A stretch of DNA of 64,000 nt. It comes from CAVXHQ01 sp963789535. GTDB lineage: Bacteria; Pseudomonadota; Alphaproteobacteria; Rhodobacterales; Rhodobacteraceae. The position numbers and the translations under genes are program-made. The notes below the pieces were generated by a model. It saw only the letters and a list, made by a program, of their open reading frames with translations. It searched no databases and was not told the origin of the DNA. Position 1 is the stretch's first letter. Each line of letters opens with the position of its first letter. The DNA lies in contig CAWBKU010000005.1 in NCBI GenBank assembly GCA_963789535.1, positions 248,001 through 312,000 of the forward strand, in the 5' to 3' direction. Below are positions 17,940-27,496 of the stretch, in pieces.

Positions 17940-19216
17940 GCGCGCCGCACGCCCCGTCATAGACCGCCAGCACCGCGTCGACGGAGGCGCGCATGAGGCC
18001 CTCTGCCGTCGGCGCGACCTCACCCGCAAGGACCAGCGGCCATAGCGCGCCGAAATATTGCGAGATCAGCGTTTCGGGGATCGCACGTGCGCCGAACCCT
18101 GCCATCAACTCGTCCACCAGCCGCGTCGCGGCGGGATCGGACCAGTAATACCGGATCCGGTCCGAGTAGCTGAAGTGCAGGTTCAGCCGGATCGCCTCCG
18201 GGGTGCCGTGATAGTGCCCCGACCAGTGGTCCGGTGCGGCCAGCATCAGCGCCTCCATCCCCGACTTCAGGCCAGACTTGGGGCCTGAAGTCGGGCCGGA
18301 CCGTCCATAAAGTTCCGCCGAAATCGCATCGAGGGCATAGAGCGCCTCGCGCAGCGCAAATGTCAGCCACGGGCCGACCTTGAGGATCGCAAACCCGTCG
18401 CGCACCAGCGCGGCGGAGAGCGGCGGGTGTCTGATAATCGGTCGAATGTGCCTCGTAGACGAGGCCGAGGTCGCGCCGCGCCGCCGTCAGGGCCGTGGCC
18501 TTCTCGGGCACATAGCCCACGACATTGCCGTGCCCGAACTCGACGCCCGGCTGCACCACGAGGCCGACGACCCGCGAAAAGGCCGCCTCCTGTCCGAGGG
18601 CGGCAAAGGCGGCGCGGTGCAGGTCGACGGTCCGGGCGGCATCGGCGGGCGCGGTGAGGTCGAGGTCGGCGACGTGTTCGGTCGCGCCGCCCGGCACCGG
18701 CACCTCGGTCCCGATGACATAGACGATCTCCTGCCCCGCACCCTGCGCCTCGGCCACGGCGGCGAGGGCGGCGGCGCGCGCGGCAATCGTCTCTTCGGGC
18801 AGCGGGCGGGGATCGTCGGCGCAGGCCATACTGGCGTCGAGGTGGATCTTGGTGAACCCGGCGGCGGCATAGGCCGCGACCATGGCACGGGCCTTGTCCA
18901 TCGCGGCGGCGGCGGGCAGGTGCCGCCAGGGGTTCGGGCCGAGGTGGTCGCCGCCGAGGATCACGCCGTCGGTCGCCACGCCCTCCTCGCGGGCGATGCG
19001 CACCACGAGGGCGTGGAAATCGGCGGGCCTCATGCCTGTATAGCCGCCGTCCTGATTGACCTGATTGCACGTCGCCTCGATCAGGACCGGGCGCCCGGTC
19101 AGATGGCCGCGAGCCAAAGCTGCCCGCAGGACCACGGGATGCGCCGAGCAGACGGCGGTGATGCCGCGCGGCGTTCCACGGTCCTGGGCGGCGATCAGGT
19201 CGGAAAAGAAGGTCAT
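17935..19216 (-). CDS. kbaZ: KbaZ/GatZ family protein (tagatose-6-phosphate epimerase or aldolase subunit), frameshifted
   Basis: The two halves of a 426-residue KbaZ/GatZ protein lie in different frames. The N-part runs MTFFSDLIAAQDRG through GGDHLGPNPWRHLP and VYEAHSTDYQTPAAL; the C-part resumes at LVRDGFAILKVGPWLTFALR and ends with VLAVYDGACGAP. Removing one base near 18411-18417 joins them exactly. E. coli homologues support the class II tagatose-1,6-bisphosphate aldolase, but some alphaproteobacterial relatives are reported to be D-tagatose-6-phosphate 4-epimerases; no catalytic aldolase subunit is encoded here, which favours the epimerase role. A short palindromic insert encodes an odd SG-rich run near residue 320. 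It is divergent from the DeoR regulator gene. Confidence 0.85.
18260..18295. repeat. 14-bp perfect inverted repeat inside kbaZ
   Basis: CCCGACTTCAGGCC (18260-18273) and GGCCTGAAGTCGGG (18282-18295) are perfect reverse complements around an 8-base loop. On the kbaZ strand the region encodes a run of SG-containing units (SGPT, SGPK, SGLK, SGME). I do not recall such a run in family members, so it looks like a small palindromic insertion or a repeat expansion. Confidence 0.7.
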
Positions 19217-19256
19217 GATCGAGAGTCTCGCTTTCACTTGGCCCTGCGGCGATACC

Positions 19257-19292
19257 GATCAATATCAATCGCAAATATGATTGACAACGATC
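19257..19292. promoter_or_regulatory. Candidate DeoR operator and promoter
   Basis: GATCAATATCAATC (19257-19270) and GATTGACAACGATC (19279-19292) form an inverted repeat with 10 of 14 positions matched and an 8-base centre. The right arm contains TTGACA (19281-19286), a perfect -35 for the deoR-type gene, with a weak TAGCGT 18 bases on. A regulator bound here would block both kbaZ and its own operon. Confidence 0.5.
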
Positions 19293-19332
19293 AAAGATGC
19301 GCCCTAGCGTGATCGTATCAGCGAGGAATCCG

Positions 19333-20103
19333 ATGAAGCTCGACCGCCCGGCCACCATCCGGCAATTGTTGTTCTCGCGCGGGCACCTGTCCATCGCCGA
19401 GATCGCCGAGGCCGTGGGTGCGTCCGAACCGACGGTGCGGCGCGATCTCGCGGCCCTCGAGATGGACGGGGCGATCACCCGGACCCATGGCGGCGCGCGC
19501 ATCGCCGACGGGTCGGTGACGGAAATCGAGTTCGAGAGCCGCGAGCAGATCAACCTCGTGGCCAAGCGCGAGATCGGCGAGCTGGCATTCGCGACGTTGC
19601 GGCCGGCCACGGCGGTGTTCCTCGATGCGGGCACGACCGTCATGCAGCTTGCGCGCCTGATCCGGCTGCGCCCGATGCCGCTGCGGGTGTTCACCAACTG
19701 CCTGCCGGTCGCGCAGCACCTGATGCCGGTGCCCGAGGTGTCGGTGACGCTGCTCGGCGGTGTCCTGCGGATGCAGAACGCCTCGATGGTCGGCGCACTG
19801 GCCGAGGCGGCGCTCTCGACGCTGTGGTTCGATCAGTTGTTTCTGGGTGTCGGTGCGGTGGCCCCCGATGGCGCGATCTACTCGGCGGACGAGCAGGAGG
19901 CGCGGATCAACCGCCTCATGCTCGACCGGACGGGCGAGGCGAGCCTCATGGCCGACGCCGCCAAGTTCGGTGCGCGCCTGACGCACCGTGTCGCGCCCCT
20001 CGGCCCCGAGATGCAGGTCATCACCGATGGCGCGTTGCCCGCCGACTGGCGCGCGCGCCTGACAGAGGCGGGATTGCGCGTCGTCCAGCCTGCGGCGTCA
20101 TGA
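19333..20103 (+). CDS. DeoR family transcriptional regulator (AgaR-like)
   Basis: This 256-residue regulator has an N-terminal DeoR helix-turn-helix (LSIAEIAEAVGASEPTVRRD, then THGGAR) and a C-terminal sensor domain related to ribose-5-phosphate isomerase (VFLDAGTTVMQLA, LLGGVLR, FLGVGAV). Such regulators respond to phosphorylated sugars; AgaR, a close functional parallel, controls N-acetylgalactosamine genes in enterobacteria. The ATG at 19333 follows GAGGA by seven bases. The gene overlaps the kinase gene that follows (ATGATG) and is divergent from kbaZ, so it most likely controls the 19.3-28.3 kb operon and kbaZ. Confidence 0.93.
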   Translation: MKLDRPATIRQLLFSRGHLSIAEIAEAVGASEPTVRRDLAALEMDGAITRTHGGARIADGSVTEIEFESREQINLVAKREIGELAFATLRPATAVFLDAGTTVMQLARLIRLRPMPLRVFTNCLPVAQHLMPVPEVSVTLLGGVLRMQNASMVGALAEAALSTLWFDQLFLGVGAVAPDGAIYSADEQEARINRLMLDRTGEASLMADAAKFGARLTHRVAPLGPEMQVITDGALPADWRARLTEAGLRVVQPAAS

Positions 20104-21057
20104 TGGATTTCGTGCTCGGCATGGATGCGGGCGGCACCAAGACGCTGCTCGCGACCGTGGACCGGGACGCCAGTGTGCTCCGGCTCACCCGTCATCCCGG
20201 CCTCGATCCGACGACGGGGGCGGGCGGTCCGGACGCGCTCCGCGCGCTGTTGCGGGACGCTGGCGCACCGGTCGCGGCGACACTCGGCCTGCCGTTTCAT
20301 GGCGAAATCGTCGAGGCGACGGGTTGGCAAAGGACCATCGTCGCCGAGGCGTTCGGCGCTACCGCGCGCGCGGTCAACGACGTGGCCGTCGCGCACAGGG
20401 GGGCCTTTGCGGGGGGCGAGGGCGTGCTCGTGCTCGCGGGAACCGGGTCGATGGCCTGGGCCGTGGGGCCGCGGGGCGAGACGCGGGCGGGTGGATACGG
20501 CGACATCTTCGGTGACGAAGGCTCGGCCTACTGGATCGGCCGCGAGGCGCTGGCCGCGGCCTCGCGCCAGATCGACGGGCGCGCCGAGGACAGCGGGTTT
20601 GCGGGCGCCCTCTGTGCGGCGATCGGCATCGCGCCGGGCGACCTCATCGACTGGACCTATGCGCGCGCCGCCCCCCGTGCCGCCGTCGCCGGACTTGCAC
20701 GGGCGGTCGCGGCGCTGCAGGCGGCGGGCGATGCTACAGCGACGGCGATCCTGACCCGGGCGGCGCAGGAACTCGCCGTCGTCGCCCGCGCCGCCGCAAC
20801 CCGCGCCGGTCTGGACGGGCCCCTGCGGTGGTCCATGGCAGGCGGGGTCTTTGCCAGCGCCTGTCGTGCGCGACGCCCTGACCGCCCACCTCGGGGTCGC
20901 GCCGCAGGTGCCCCGCCTGCCCCCCATCGGCGGCGCCCTCCTCGACGCCGCCCGGCGCGCCGGCTGGCCGGTCGACGAGGCATGGATCGCCACACTCTCG
21001 ACCAATCTCGATACCGACGAGGCGCTGCAACGCGCCGAACCTTCCGAAAAGGCATGA
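20100..21057 (+). CDS. BadF/BadG/BcrA-type kinase (amino-sugar kinase-like), frameshifted
   Basis: This ASKHA-fold kinase of about 318 residues resembles eukaryotic-type N-acetylglucosamine kinase. It starts MMDFVLGMDAGGTKTLLATV (phosphate-binding DAGGT), has VNDVAVAHRGAF, the GTGSMAW glycine loop and GDEGSAYWIG. The first frame ends meaninglessly after LRWSMAGGVFAS, and PVVRDALTAHLG through ALQRAEPSEKA continues in the next frame. Removing one base near 20857-20862 restores it. It lies between the DeoR regulator and a SIS isomerase, which suits phosphorylation of galactosamine or GalNAc at position 6. The true substrate is unproven. Confidence 0.85.
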
Positions 21058-21058
21058 C

Positions 21059-22030
21059 ATGACATCCACCACCGAAAAGGTCATCCGCGACCAGTTCCCC
21101 TACCTTGCCGCCGCCCTGACACAGGCGGTTCCGGCAATCGGCGCCGGCACACTCGTCTTTACCGGCTGCGGCACGTCGTTCTATCTCGCGCAGGTGCTCG
21201 CCTGTGTGGCGAACGCGGGCGGGCGCACGGCAATCGCCGTGCCCGGCGCCGAATGGGCGCGCCGACCGGGGGCCTATCTGGCGGACCGCACGGATTGCGT
21301 CGTCGTCGGCCTGTCGCGGTCCGGCACTACGACCGAAACGGTACAGGCGATCCGCGCCGCGCGCGACGCCGGCCTGCCGACCGTCGCCCTGTCGTGCGAG
21401 GCGGACGCGCCGATCCTGCGCGCCGCCGACGTGCCCCTCTATCTGCCGACCGACCCACGCGAGGGGATCGTCATGACTGTCTCGGCGAGCCTGATGCTCC
21501 TCGGCGGGCTGCGCCTGCTGCACGAGAGCGTGACCGACGCGGACCTCGGCCTCGCCGCCGATGCTCTTGCCGCCATCGATGCAGGCGCGCCGACGATCCT
21601 GAAGGGGCGCCGCCATTTCGTCTATCTCGGCGGCGGCTCGCTCTATGGCATCGCCGCCGAAGGCGCGCTGAAGCTACAGGAGATGAGCCTGAGCCACGCG
21701 CAGGCGTTTCACCCGATGGAATACCGCCACGGACCGATTTCCCTGATCGACGACGGGTCGGTCGTCGTCATGCTCTACAGCCTCGCCACGGCGGGCGAAG
21801 AGGCCGAAGTCGTTGCAGACGTGCAGGCCAAGGGCGCGCGCGTGATCGGTTTCGGCGGGCCCGGCGACCTCACGATCCCCCTGCCCGCCACGACCCGCGC
21901 CGCCGCCGCGCTAACCATGTTGCCCGCGCTGCAACTGCTCGGCGAACAGGTCGCGCTGGCGAAAAACATCGACACCGAAACTCCCCGCCATCTGACCAAG
22001 GTGGTCCTGCTGACCGAAGGCGCCGCCTGA
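21059..22030 (+). CDS. Double-SIS domain sugar isomerase/deaminase (AgaS/GlmS-like)
   Basis: This 323-residue protein has two SIS domains: LVFTGCGTSFYLAQVLA and VGLSRSGTTTETVQAI in the first, and YLGGGSLYGIAAEGALKLQE with AFHPMEYRHGP in the second. It resembles AgaS-type galactosamine-6-phosphate deaminase/isomerases and the isomerase half of GlmS. The expected reaction here is galactosamine-6-phosphate to tagatose-6-phosphate plus ammonia. It begins one base after the kinase stop codon and overlaps the GH4 gene (TGATG). It is the second such enzyme in the window and is clearly distinct from the one at 14806. Confidence 0.9.
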   Translation: MTSTTEKVIRDQFPYLAAALTQAVPAIGAGTLVFTGCGTSFYLAQVLACVANAGGRTAIAVPGAEWARRPGAYLADRTDCVVVGLSRSGTTTETVQAIRAARDAGLPTVALSCEADAPILRAADVPLYLPTDPREGIVMTVSASLMLLGGLRLLHESVTDADLGLAADALAAIDAGAPTILKGRRHFVYLGGGSLYGIAAEGALKLQEMSLSHAQAFHPMEYRHGPISLIDDGSVVVMLYSLATAGEEAEVVADVQAKGARVIGFGGPGDLTIPLPATTRAAAALTMLPALQLLGEQVALAKNIDTETPRHLTKVVLLTEGAA

Positions 22031-23349
22031 TGGCAAAAATCACCCTCATCGGTGCCGGATCGACGGTCTTCGCGCAGAACATCCTCGGCGACGTGCTGTC
22101 GAACCCGGAACTCGCCGACAGCGACATCGCGCTCCACGACATCGACGCCGAGCGGCTGTCGACCTCCGAGATCATGACGCGGCGCATTGCCGGGACGCTG
22201 GGCCTGAAGGCGCTCGACATCACCGCGACGACCGACCGGCGCGCGGCCCTGAAGGGGGCGGATTTCGTGATCCTGATGATGCAGGTCGGCGGCTATAAAC
22301 CCTCGACGGTCATCGACTTCGAGATCCCGAAGACATTCGGCATCCGCCAGACCATCGCCGACACCCTCGGGATCGGCGGCATCTTTCGCGCGCTGCGCAC
22401 AATCCCGGTGGTCTTCGACATCGCGCGCGACATGGAGGAGTGCTGCCCCGGCGCCCTGATGATGAACTACGTCAACCCGATGGCGATGATCACCTGGGCG
22501 ATGCAAGAGCGCTTTCCGGACATTCCCTACGTCGGCCTGTGCCATTCGGTGCAGGAAACCTCCGGCCATCTGGCGCGGATCCTCGGCGAGGATATCGACC
22601 GGATCGACTACCGCGCGGCGGGCATCAACCACGTCTCGTTCTTCAGCCAGTTCGCCAAGCGTCTGCCCGGCGGCGGCACCGAGGATCTCTATCCCCGCCT
22701 GCGCGCCATCGCCGAGAGCGGCGATTATCCCGACGGCGACCGGGTGCGGTTCGCGGTGATGAAGCACTTCGGCCATTTCGTCACCGAAAGTTCCGAGCAT
22801 TTCAGCGAATATACGCCCTGGTTCATCAAATCCGCGCGCCCCGATCTCGTGTCGCAATTCCAGGTGCCGCTCGACGAATACATCACCCGCTGCGAGGACC
22901 AGATCGCCGAGTGGCGCACGTTGCAACACGAGCTCGAGGACGAGGCACGCCCCCTCGAGGTGGAGAAATCCAACGAATACGCCGCCGCGATCATCCACGG
23001 CATGGTCACGGGCACCAGCCACAAGATCTACGGCAACGTCCGCAATAACGGCCTCATCGACAACCTGCCCGGCGATGCCGCCGTCGAGGTGCCCTGCCAC
23101 ATCGACCGCAACGGCGTCCAGCCGATCCGCGTCGGCCGCGTCGCGCCGCATCTGGCGGCGATCATGCAGTGGCAGATCAACGTGCAGCAGATGACCGTCG
23201 AGGCCGCCCTGACCGGCAAGCGCGAGCACATCTATCACGCCGCGATGCTCGATCCCCACACCGCCGCCGAACTGCCGCTCGACGAAATCCGGTCGCTCTG
23301 CGATGCGCTGATCGAGGCGCATGGCACCTACCTTCCCGCGTATCGCTAG
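22030..23349 (+). CDS. Glycoside hydrolase family 4 (alpha-galactosidase-like)
   Basis: GH4 enzymes split glycosides by a redox mechanism that needs NAD and a divalent metal. The 439-residue product has the Rossmann motif ITLIGAGSTVFAQNIL, MMNYVNPMAMITWA, VGLCHSVQETSG with the metal-binding Cys, and AAGINHVSFFSQF with the metal-binding His, as in MelA-type alpha-galactosidases. It has no signal peptide, so it works in the cytoplasm on imported sugars. The setting next to a GH114 endo-galactosaminidase and a galactosamine-type pathway suggests alpha-linked galactosamine or galactose at the non-reducing end. Confidence 0.93.
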   Translation: MAKITLIGAGSTVFAQNILGDVLSNPELADSDIALHDIDAERLSTSEIMTRRIAGTLGLKALDITATTDRRAALKGADFVILMMQVGGYKPSTVIDFEIPKTFGIRQTIADTLGIGGIFRALRTIPVVFDIARDMEECCPGALMMNYVNPMAMITWAMQERFPDIPYVGLCHSVQETSGHLARILGEDIDRIDYRAAGINHVSFFSQFAKRLPGGGTEDLYPRLRAIAESGDYPDGDRVRFAVMKHFGHFVTESSEHFSEYTPWFIKSARPDLVSQFQVPLDEYITRCEDQIAEWRTLQHELEDEARPLEVEKSNEYAAAIIHGMVTGTSHKIYGNVRNNGLIDNLPGDAAVEVPCHIDRNGVQPIRVGRVAPHLAAIMQWQINVQQMTVEAALTGKREHIYHAAMLDPHTAAELPLDEIRSLCDALIEAHGTYLPAYR

Positions 23350-23358
23350 GGCGCGGGC

Positions 23359-24414
23359 ATGGCCGGGGTCGTCATCCGCAACCTCGTCAAGACCTACGGC
23401 ACCGCCCGGGTCATGCACGGCGTCAGTTTCGACGTCGGCGACGGCGAGTTCGTGGCCCTCGTCGGCCCGTCCGGCTGCGGCAAGTCCACGCTGCTGCGGA
23501 TGGTCGCGGGCCTCGAGGATATCACGCGCGGCGAGGTCGAGATCGGCGGGCGGGTGGTCAATCACGTGGCCCCGAAGGAGCGGGACATCGCGATGGTGTT
23601 CCAGAACTATGCCCTCTATCCGCACATGACGGTGGCACAGAACATGGGGTTCTCGCTGCGCCTGCGCGGCGGCGCAAAGGCCGAGATCGCGCGCCGCGTC
23701 AGGGACGCGGCAGCCGTCCTCGGCCTGTCGGACTATCTCGACCGGATGCCCGGACAACTCTCGGGCGGTCAGCGGCAGCGGGTTGCCATGGGCCGGGCCA
23801 TCGTGCGGCAACCGTCCGTCTTTCTCTTCGACGAGCCGCTGTCGAACCTCGACGCCGCCCTGCGCGTGCAGATGCGGGCGGAAATCCGCGCGCTGCACGA
23901 TCGCCTCGGCTCCACCTCGATCTTCGTCACCCACGATCAGGTCGAGGCGATGACCATGGCCGACCGGATCGCCGTTCTGCGGGGCGGCAAGCTCGAACAG
24001 GTCGGGCCACCGCTCGACCTCTATGACCGCCCCGCGAATGCCTTCGTGGCCGGGTTCATCGGCTCTCCCGCGATGAACATCCTGCCCGGGCAGGCGCAGG
24101 GGGGACGGGTGACGCTGGCCCCCGGCGTCGGCGTCCCCACCGGTCATGGCGCCGACGGCCCGGTCCACTGGGGCATCCGGCCCGAGCATCTGGTGCTGGT
24201 GCCCGAGGGCACGCCGGACGCGATTGCCGCGACGGTGACGGGCATCGAGAGCACCGGCCACGCCGAATTCGTCAGGACCGAAGTCGCGGGCCTCCGCCTC
24301 GACGCGCTCTTTACCGACAGGCCGCGCCTGACCAAGGGCGAAGTGATCCACCTGCGCCCGACCCCCGGCCTCGTCCATCTGTTCGCGCCGGGCGACGGGG
24401 CGCGGCTGTCATGA
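23359..24414 (+). CDS. ABC transporter ATP-binding protein (UgpC/MalK type), second importer
   Basis: This ATPase of 351 residues energises the second sugar importer. Walker [10 protein letters not shown] lies near residues 35-43, the signature [13 protein letters not shown] and Walker [13 protein letters not shown] follow, and the H-loop THDQ is present. A MalK-type regulatory domain makes up the last third ([12 protein letters not shown]). It is closely similar to the ATPase at 12573 but encoded with its own binding protein and permeases. The start lies nine bases after the GH4 stop. Confidence 0.94.
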   Translation: MAGVVIRNLVKTYGTARVMHGVSFDVGDGEFVALVGPSGCGKSTLLRMVAGLEDITRGEVEIGGRVVNHVAPKERDIAMVFQNYALYPHMTVAQNMGFSLRLRGGAKAEIARRVRDAAAVLGLSDYLDRMPGQLSGGQRQRVAMGRAIVRQPSVFLFDEPLSNLDAALRVQMRAEIRALHDRLGSTSIFVTHDQVEAMTMADRIAVLRGGKLEQVGPPLDLYDRPANAFVAGFIGSPAMNILPGQAQGGRVTLAPGVGVPTGHGADGPVHWGIRPEHLVLVPEGTPDAIAATVTGIESTGHAEFVRTEVAGLRLDALFTDRPRLTKGEVIHLRPTPGLVHLFAPGDGARLS

Positions 24415-24508
24415 CGCAATCCATGCAAATGCGGCGCGGCCCACGCGCCCGGACGACCGCCGACCCGAGGCCGGGCACCCAACCCCAACCAACGACAGCG
24501 AGGACGCC

Positions 24509-25756
24509 ATGAGACATCTGACCACGACCGCCATCGCCCTGATCCTCGGCGCCGGAACCGCCGCCGCCCAGACCGAGATCACGTTCGCCCTCTGGGGAAG
24601 TCCGCAAGAGGGCGCCGTCTGGGCCAGCATCGCCGAGGCCTTCGAGGCGGAACACCCCGACATTTCGGTGAATATCGAAGTATCCGACTGGGACGGTTAC
24701 TGGGAAAAGCTGCGCGTGCAGGTCGCGGGCGGCACGCCGCCGGACGTGTTCGCGATGGACGCCCCGCTCTATCCCGACTGGCAGTCGCGCGGGGTGCTCC
24801 TGAACCTGCAACCCTACCTCGACGCCGATCCGACGGTTCTGGACGGCGTCTATCCGATCACGCTGGCCGCCTATGAGACGCCGGACGGCATGTTCGGCCT
24901 GCCACGCGATTTCCAGACCATCGTGCTGTATTACAACAGGGACATGTTCGATGCCGCAGGCGTCGCCTACCCCGACGATACCTGGACATGGGACGATTTC
25001 CGCACCGCCGCCGCCGCCCTGACGCTGGACGAGGACGGCGACGGCACGACGGATCAATGGGGCGCCTGGGCCGAAATCTACGACATGGAACCGTTCTGGG
25101 GCCCGGTCGTCTGGTCCTTCGGCGGCGAGATCGTCGATCCGGCGGCGGGCACCACCCTGATCGGCAGCCCGGAGGCGACGGCCGCGTTCGAGTATATCGA
25201 CGCGGTCCTCCTCGAGGACGGCTCGATGCCCACCTCCGAGCAGCTTTCGCAATACGGCTGGGACGGGCTGCTGTCGGGCGTCGCCGCCATGGGCTTTTCC
25301 GGGCACTGGTCGGTGCCGGAATATGCCGGGGCGGGCCTGAACTTTGCCGTGGCCCCGGTGCCGATGGGGCCTGCAGGCCGCGTCACCGGCGTCAACTCTG
25401 CGGGGTTCGTGATCTCGGCCGATACGCCGAACCCGGACGCGGCATGGGCCTTCGTGAACTATGCCTTCTCCGAGGCGGGGCAGGCGGCGCTCGCCAACAT
25501 CGGCCTCGCGATCCCGATCCGCGAGAGCGTCGCCAACTCCGACGCCTATCTGGGCCAGCCGGTGCAGATCGACCATGCGCTCTTCGTCGCGGCCCTCGAC
25601 TATGCCCGCCCGAAACCGGTGTTCCGGGGCTACGAGGAGTGGTCGGGCGCGGTCGGCGATGCGCTCGACCTGATCTGGACCGGGCAGGTGAGTGTCGAGG
25701 AGGGCCTCGCCGAGGCCGTCGAATACGGCGACGACGCCCTGTCGCGGAACCGGTAG
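24509..25756 (+). CDS. ABC transporter sugar-binding protein, second importer
   Basis: This family 1 solute-binding protein has 415 residues. The Sec signal peptide ends GAGTAAAQ, and the mature part starts TEITFALWGSPQEGAVW; IVLYYNRDMFDAAGVAYPDD and the middle WSFGGEIVDP segment are typical of the family. It is preceded by GAGGA seven bases from the ATG. It presumably recognises the oligosaccharide released outside by GH114 or other hydrolases, though the ligand cannot be read from sequence. It is followed by two permease genes. Confidence 0.93.
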   Translation: MRHLTTTAIALILGAGTAAAQTEITFALWGSPQEGAVWASIAEAFEAEHPDISVNIEVSDWDGYWEKLRVQVAGGTPPDVFAMDAPLYPDWQSRGVLLNLQPYLDADPTVLDGVYPITLAAYETPDGMFGLPRDFQTIVLYYNRDMFDAAGVAYPDDTWTWDDFRTAAAALTLDEDGDGTTDQWGAWAEIYDMEPFWGPVVWSFGGEIVDPAAGTTLIGSPEATAAFEYIDAVLLEDGSMPTSEQLSQYGWDGLLSGVAAMGFSGHWSVPEYAGAGLNFAVAPVPMGPAGRVTGVNSAGFVISADTPNPDAAWAFVNYAFSEAGQAALANIGLAIPIRESVANSDAYLGQPVQIDHALFVAALDYARPKPVFRGYEEWSGAVGDALDLIWTGQVSVEEGLAEAVEYGDDALSRNR

Positions 25757-25760
25757 GGCG

Positions 25761-26645
25761 ATGCACGGTCTCCGGCCCCTGGGGATCGAACGGTGGTGGG
25801 TGCTGGCGTTTCTGGCACCCACGCTGGTCGGCCTTTTGCTGGGCACCTTCGGGTCGATCTTCGCGACCCTCGGGATCAGCTTCATGGACTGGGATCTGCT
25901 GACCCCGCCGGTGGCCGCCGGGGTCAGCAACTATCAGGGCCTGCCCGACGACCGGCTGTTCATGGCGTCCTTGGTCAACACCCTCGCCTTCGCCGGCCTC
26001 TACGTGCCGCTGACCGTCATCATAAGCCTGTTCGTCGCCATCGGCCTGAACCGCCGGATGCCCGGCATCTCGTTCTTTCGCGTCGCGTTCTTTCTGCCCA
26101 CGGTATCGAGCCCGACCGCCGTCGGCCTGCTCTGGACATGGATCTACGCGCAGGACAACGGCGTGCTGAACGAGATCATCGTCTGGCTCGGCGGCGATCC
26201 GGTGCGCTGGCTGAGCCGGGACGTGGCCCTCTATTCGGTCGTCATCGTCAACGTCTGGGGCGCCATCGGCGGCGGCATGATCATCTTCCTCGCCGGATTG
26301 CAGGCGATCCCCAAGGATTACTACGAGGTCGCCGAAATGGACGGCGCCACCGCCCGGCAGCGGTTGTGGTTCATCACCCTTCCGGCGCTGGCGCCGTCGA
26401 TGTTCTTTCAATGCGTGCTGGTGACGATCAACGCGTTTCAGGCGTTCGACTATATCTATATCCTGACCCGCACCGGCAACGGCAATTCCTCGATGCCGAC
26501 GCTCGTGTTCTCGATCTATCGCAGCGGGTTCCGGTTCTTTCGGATGGGGGATGCGGCGGCGCAGGCCGTCGTGCTGACCCTGATGATCATGGTCCTGACC
26601 CTGATCTATTTCCGGCTGCAAAGGAAATGGGGGGCGCGGGCGTGA
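25761..26645 (+). CDS. Carbohydrate ABC transporter permease (MalF/UgpA type), second importer
   Basis: This inner-membrane permease has 294 residues and six helices. The coupling loop reads VAEMDGATARQRLWFITLPA. The chosen ATG at 25761 gives MHGLRPLGIERWW before the first helix; it follows the binding-protein stop by only four bases. Its last four bases overlap the GTG start of the next permease (GTGA), which implies coupled translation. Confidence 0.92.
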   Translation: MHGLRPLGIERWWVLAFLAPTLVGLLLGTFGSIFATLGISFMDWDLLTPPVAAGVSNYQGLPDDRLFMASLVNTLAFAGLYVPLTVIISLFVAIGLNRRMPGISFFRVAFFLPTVSSPTAVGLLWTWIYAQDNGVLNEIIVWLGGDPVRWLSRDVALYSVVIVNVWGAIGGGMIIFLAGLQAIPKDYYEVAEMDGATARQRLWFITLPALAPSMFFQCVLVTINAFQAFDYIYILTRTGNGNSSMPTLVFSIYRSGFRFFRMGDAAAQAVVLTLMIMVLTLIYFRLQRKWGARA

Positions 26646-27466
26646 TCCGTCGCGAAGCCCTCGCCGACACCCTCGCCTTTGCGCTGCTGGCGTTCGGCGC
26701 GATCTGCATGATCGGCCCGTTCATCTGGATGACCGCGACAAGCCTGAAACCACTGGCCGAGCAATACGACATGCGCCTGTTCCCCGCGACGCCGACGCTC
26801 CAGAACTATCCCCGCCTGTTCGAGATCATTCCCTTTCACCTGCTCCTGTGGAACAGCTTCAAGATCGCGGCGATCTCGACCTTCGGGCAACTCCTCACCT
26901 GCTCGATGGCGGGCTTCATCTTTGCCGTCGTGCGGTTCCCGTTCAGCAGGACGATCTTCGCCATCCTGCTCATCACCCTGATGATCCCCGGTCAGGTCAC
27001 GGCGATCCCGCAGTTCATCATCTTCAAATTCCTCGGCCTCTACGGCACACAGGCACCCCTCTATGCGCCCGCCTTCCTCGGCGGCGCGTTCGGCACGTTC
27101 CTGATGCGGCAATATTTCCTGACGCTGCCGATCGAACTGGCCGAGGCGGCGCGGATCGACGGCGCCTCGCTGGCGCGGATATTCTTCACGATCTATCTGC
27201 CGCTGGCCAAACCAGCGCTGGCCGCCTTCGCGATCTTCGCGTTCATGTTCTCGTGGAACGACCTGTTCAACGCGCTGATCTACCTGCCCTCGGACATGGA
27301 AAGGACGACGCTGACCGTCGGCCTCGCGCTGTTCCAGACGCAATATGCCGGTCAATGGCCGTTGATGATGGCGGCCTCGCTCATCTCGGTCGCGCCGATC
27401 ATCGCGGTGTTCTTCCTCGCCCAGCGCCACTTCATCGCCGGCATCGGCATGAGCGGGCTGAAATAG
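26642..27466 (+). CDS. Carbohydrate ABC transporter permease (MalG/UgpE type), second importer
   Basis: This second permease has 274 residues. The GTG start at 26642 overlaps the stop of the previous gene. The coupling loop reads AEAARIDGASLARIFFTIYL, followed by the FMFSWNDLFNALIYL segment common to MalG-like proteins. With the genes at 23359, 24509 and 25761 it completes a CUT1 importer. The GH114 gene follows after 30 bases and is probably in the same transcript. Confidence 0.93.
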   Translation: MIRREALADTLAFALLAFGAICMIGPFIWMTATSLKPLAEQYDMRLFPATPTLQNYPRLFEIIPFHLLLWNSFKIAAISTFGQLLTCSMAGFIFAVVRFPFSRTIFAILLITLMIPGQVTAIPQFIIFKFLGLYGTQAPLYAPAFLGGAFGTFLMRQYFLTLPIELAEAARIDGASLARIFFTIYLPLAKPALAAFAIFAFMFSWNDLFNALIYLPSDMERTTLTVGLALFQTQYAGQWPLMMAASLISVAPIIAVFFLAQRHFIAGIGMSGLK

Positions 27467-27496
27467 GCCGATCCCCCGAACCACAGAGGAAACGAC

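Noticed and set aside
17935..19216. Treating kbaZ as a decaying pseudogene
   Set aside because: Both halves are well conserved and one base joins them exactly, as at the other breaks in the window.
21775..24378. An 867-codon antisense frame over the GH4 and ABC ATPase genes
   Set aside because: No recognisable motifs; the plus-strand genes carry full catalytic signatures.
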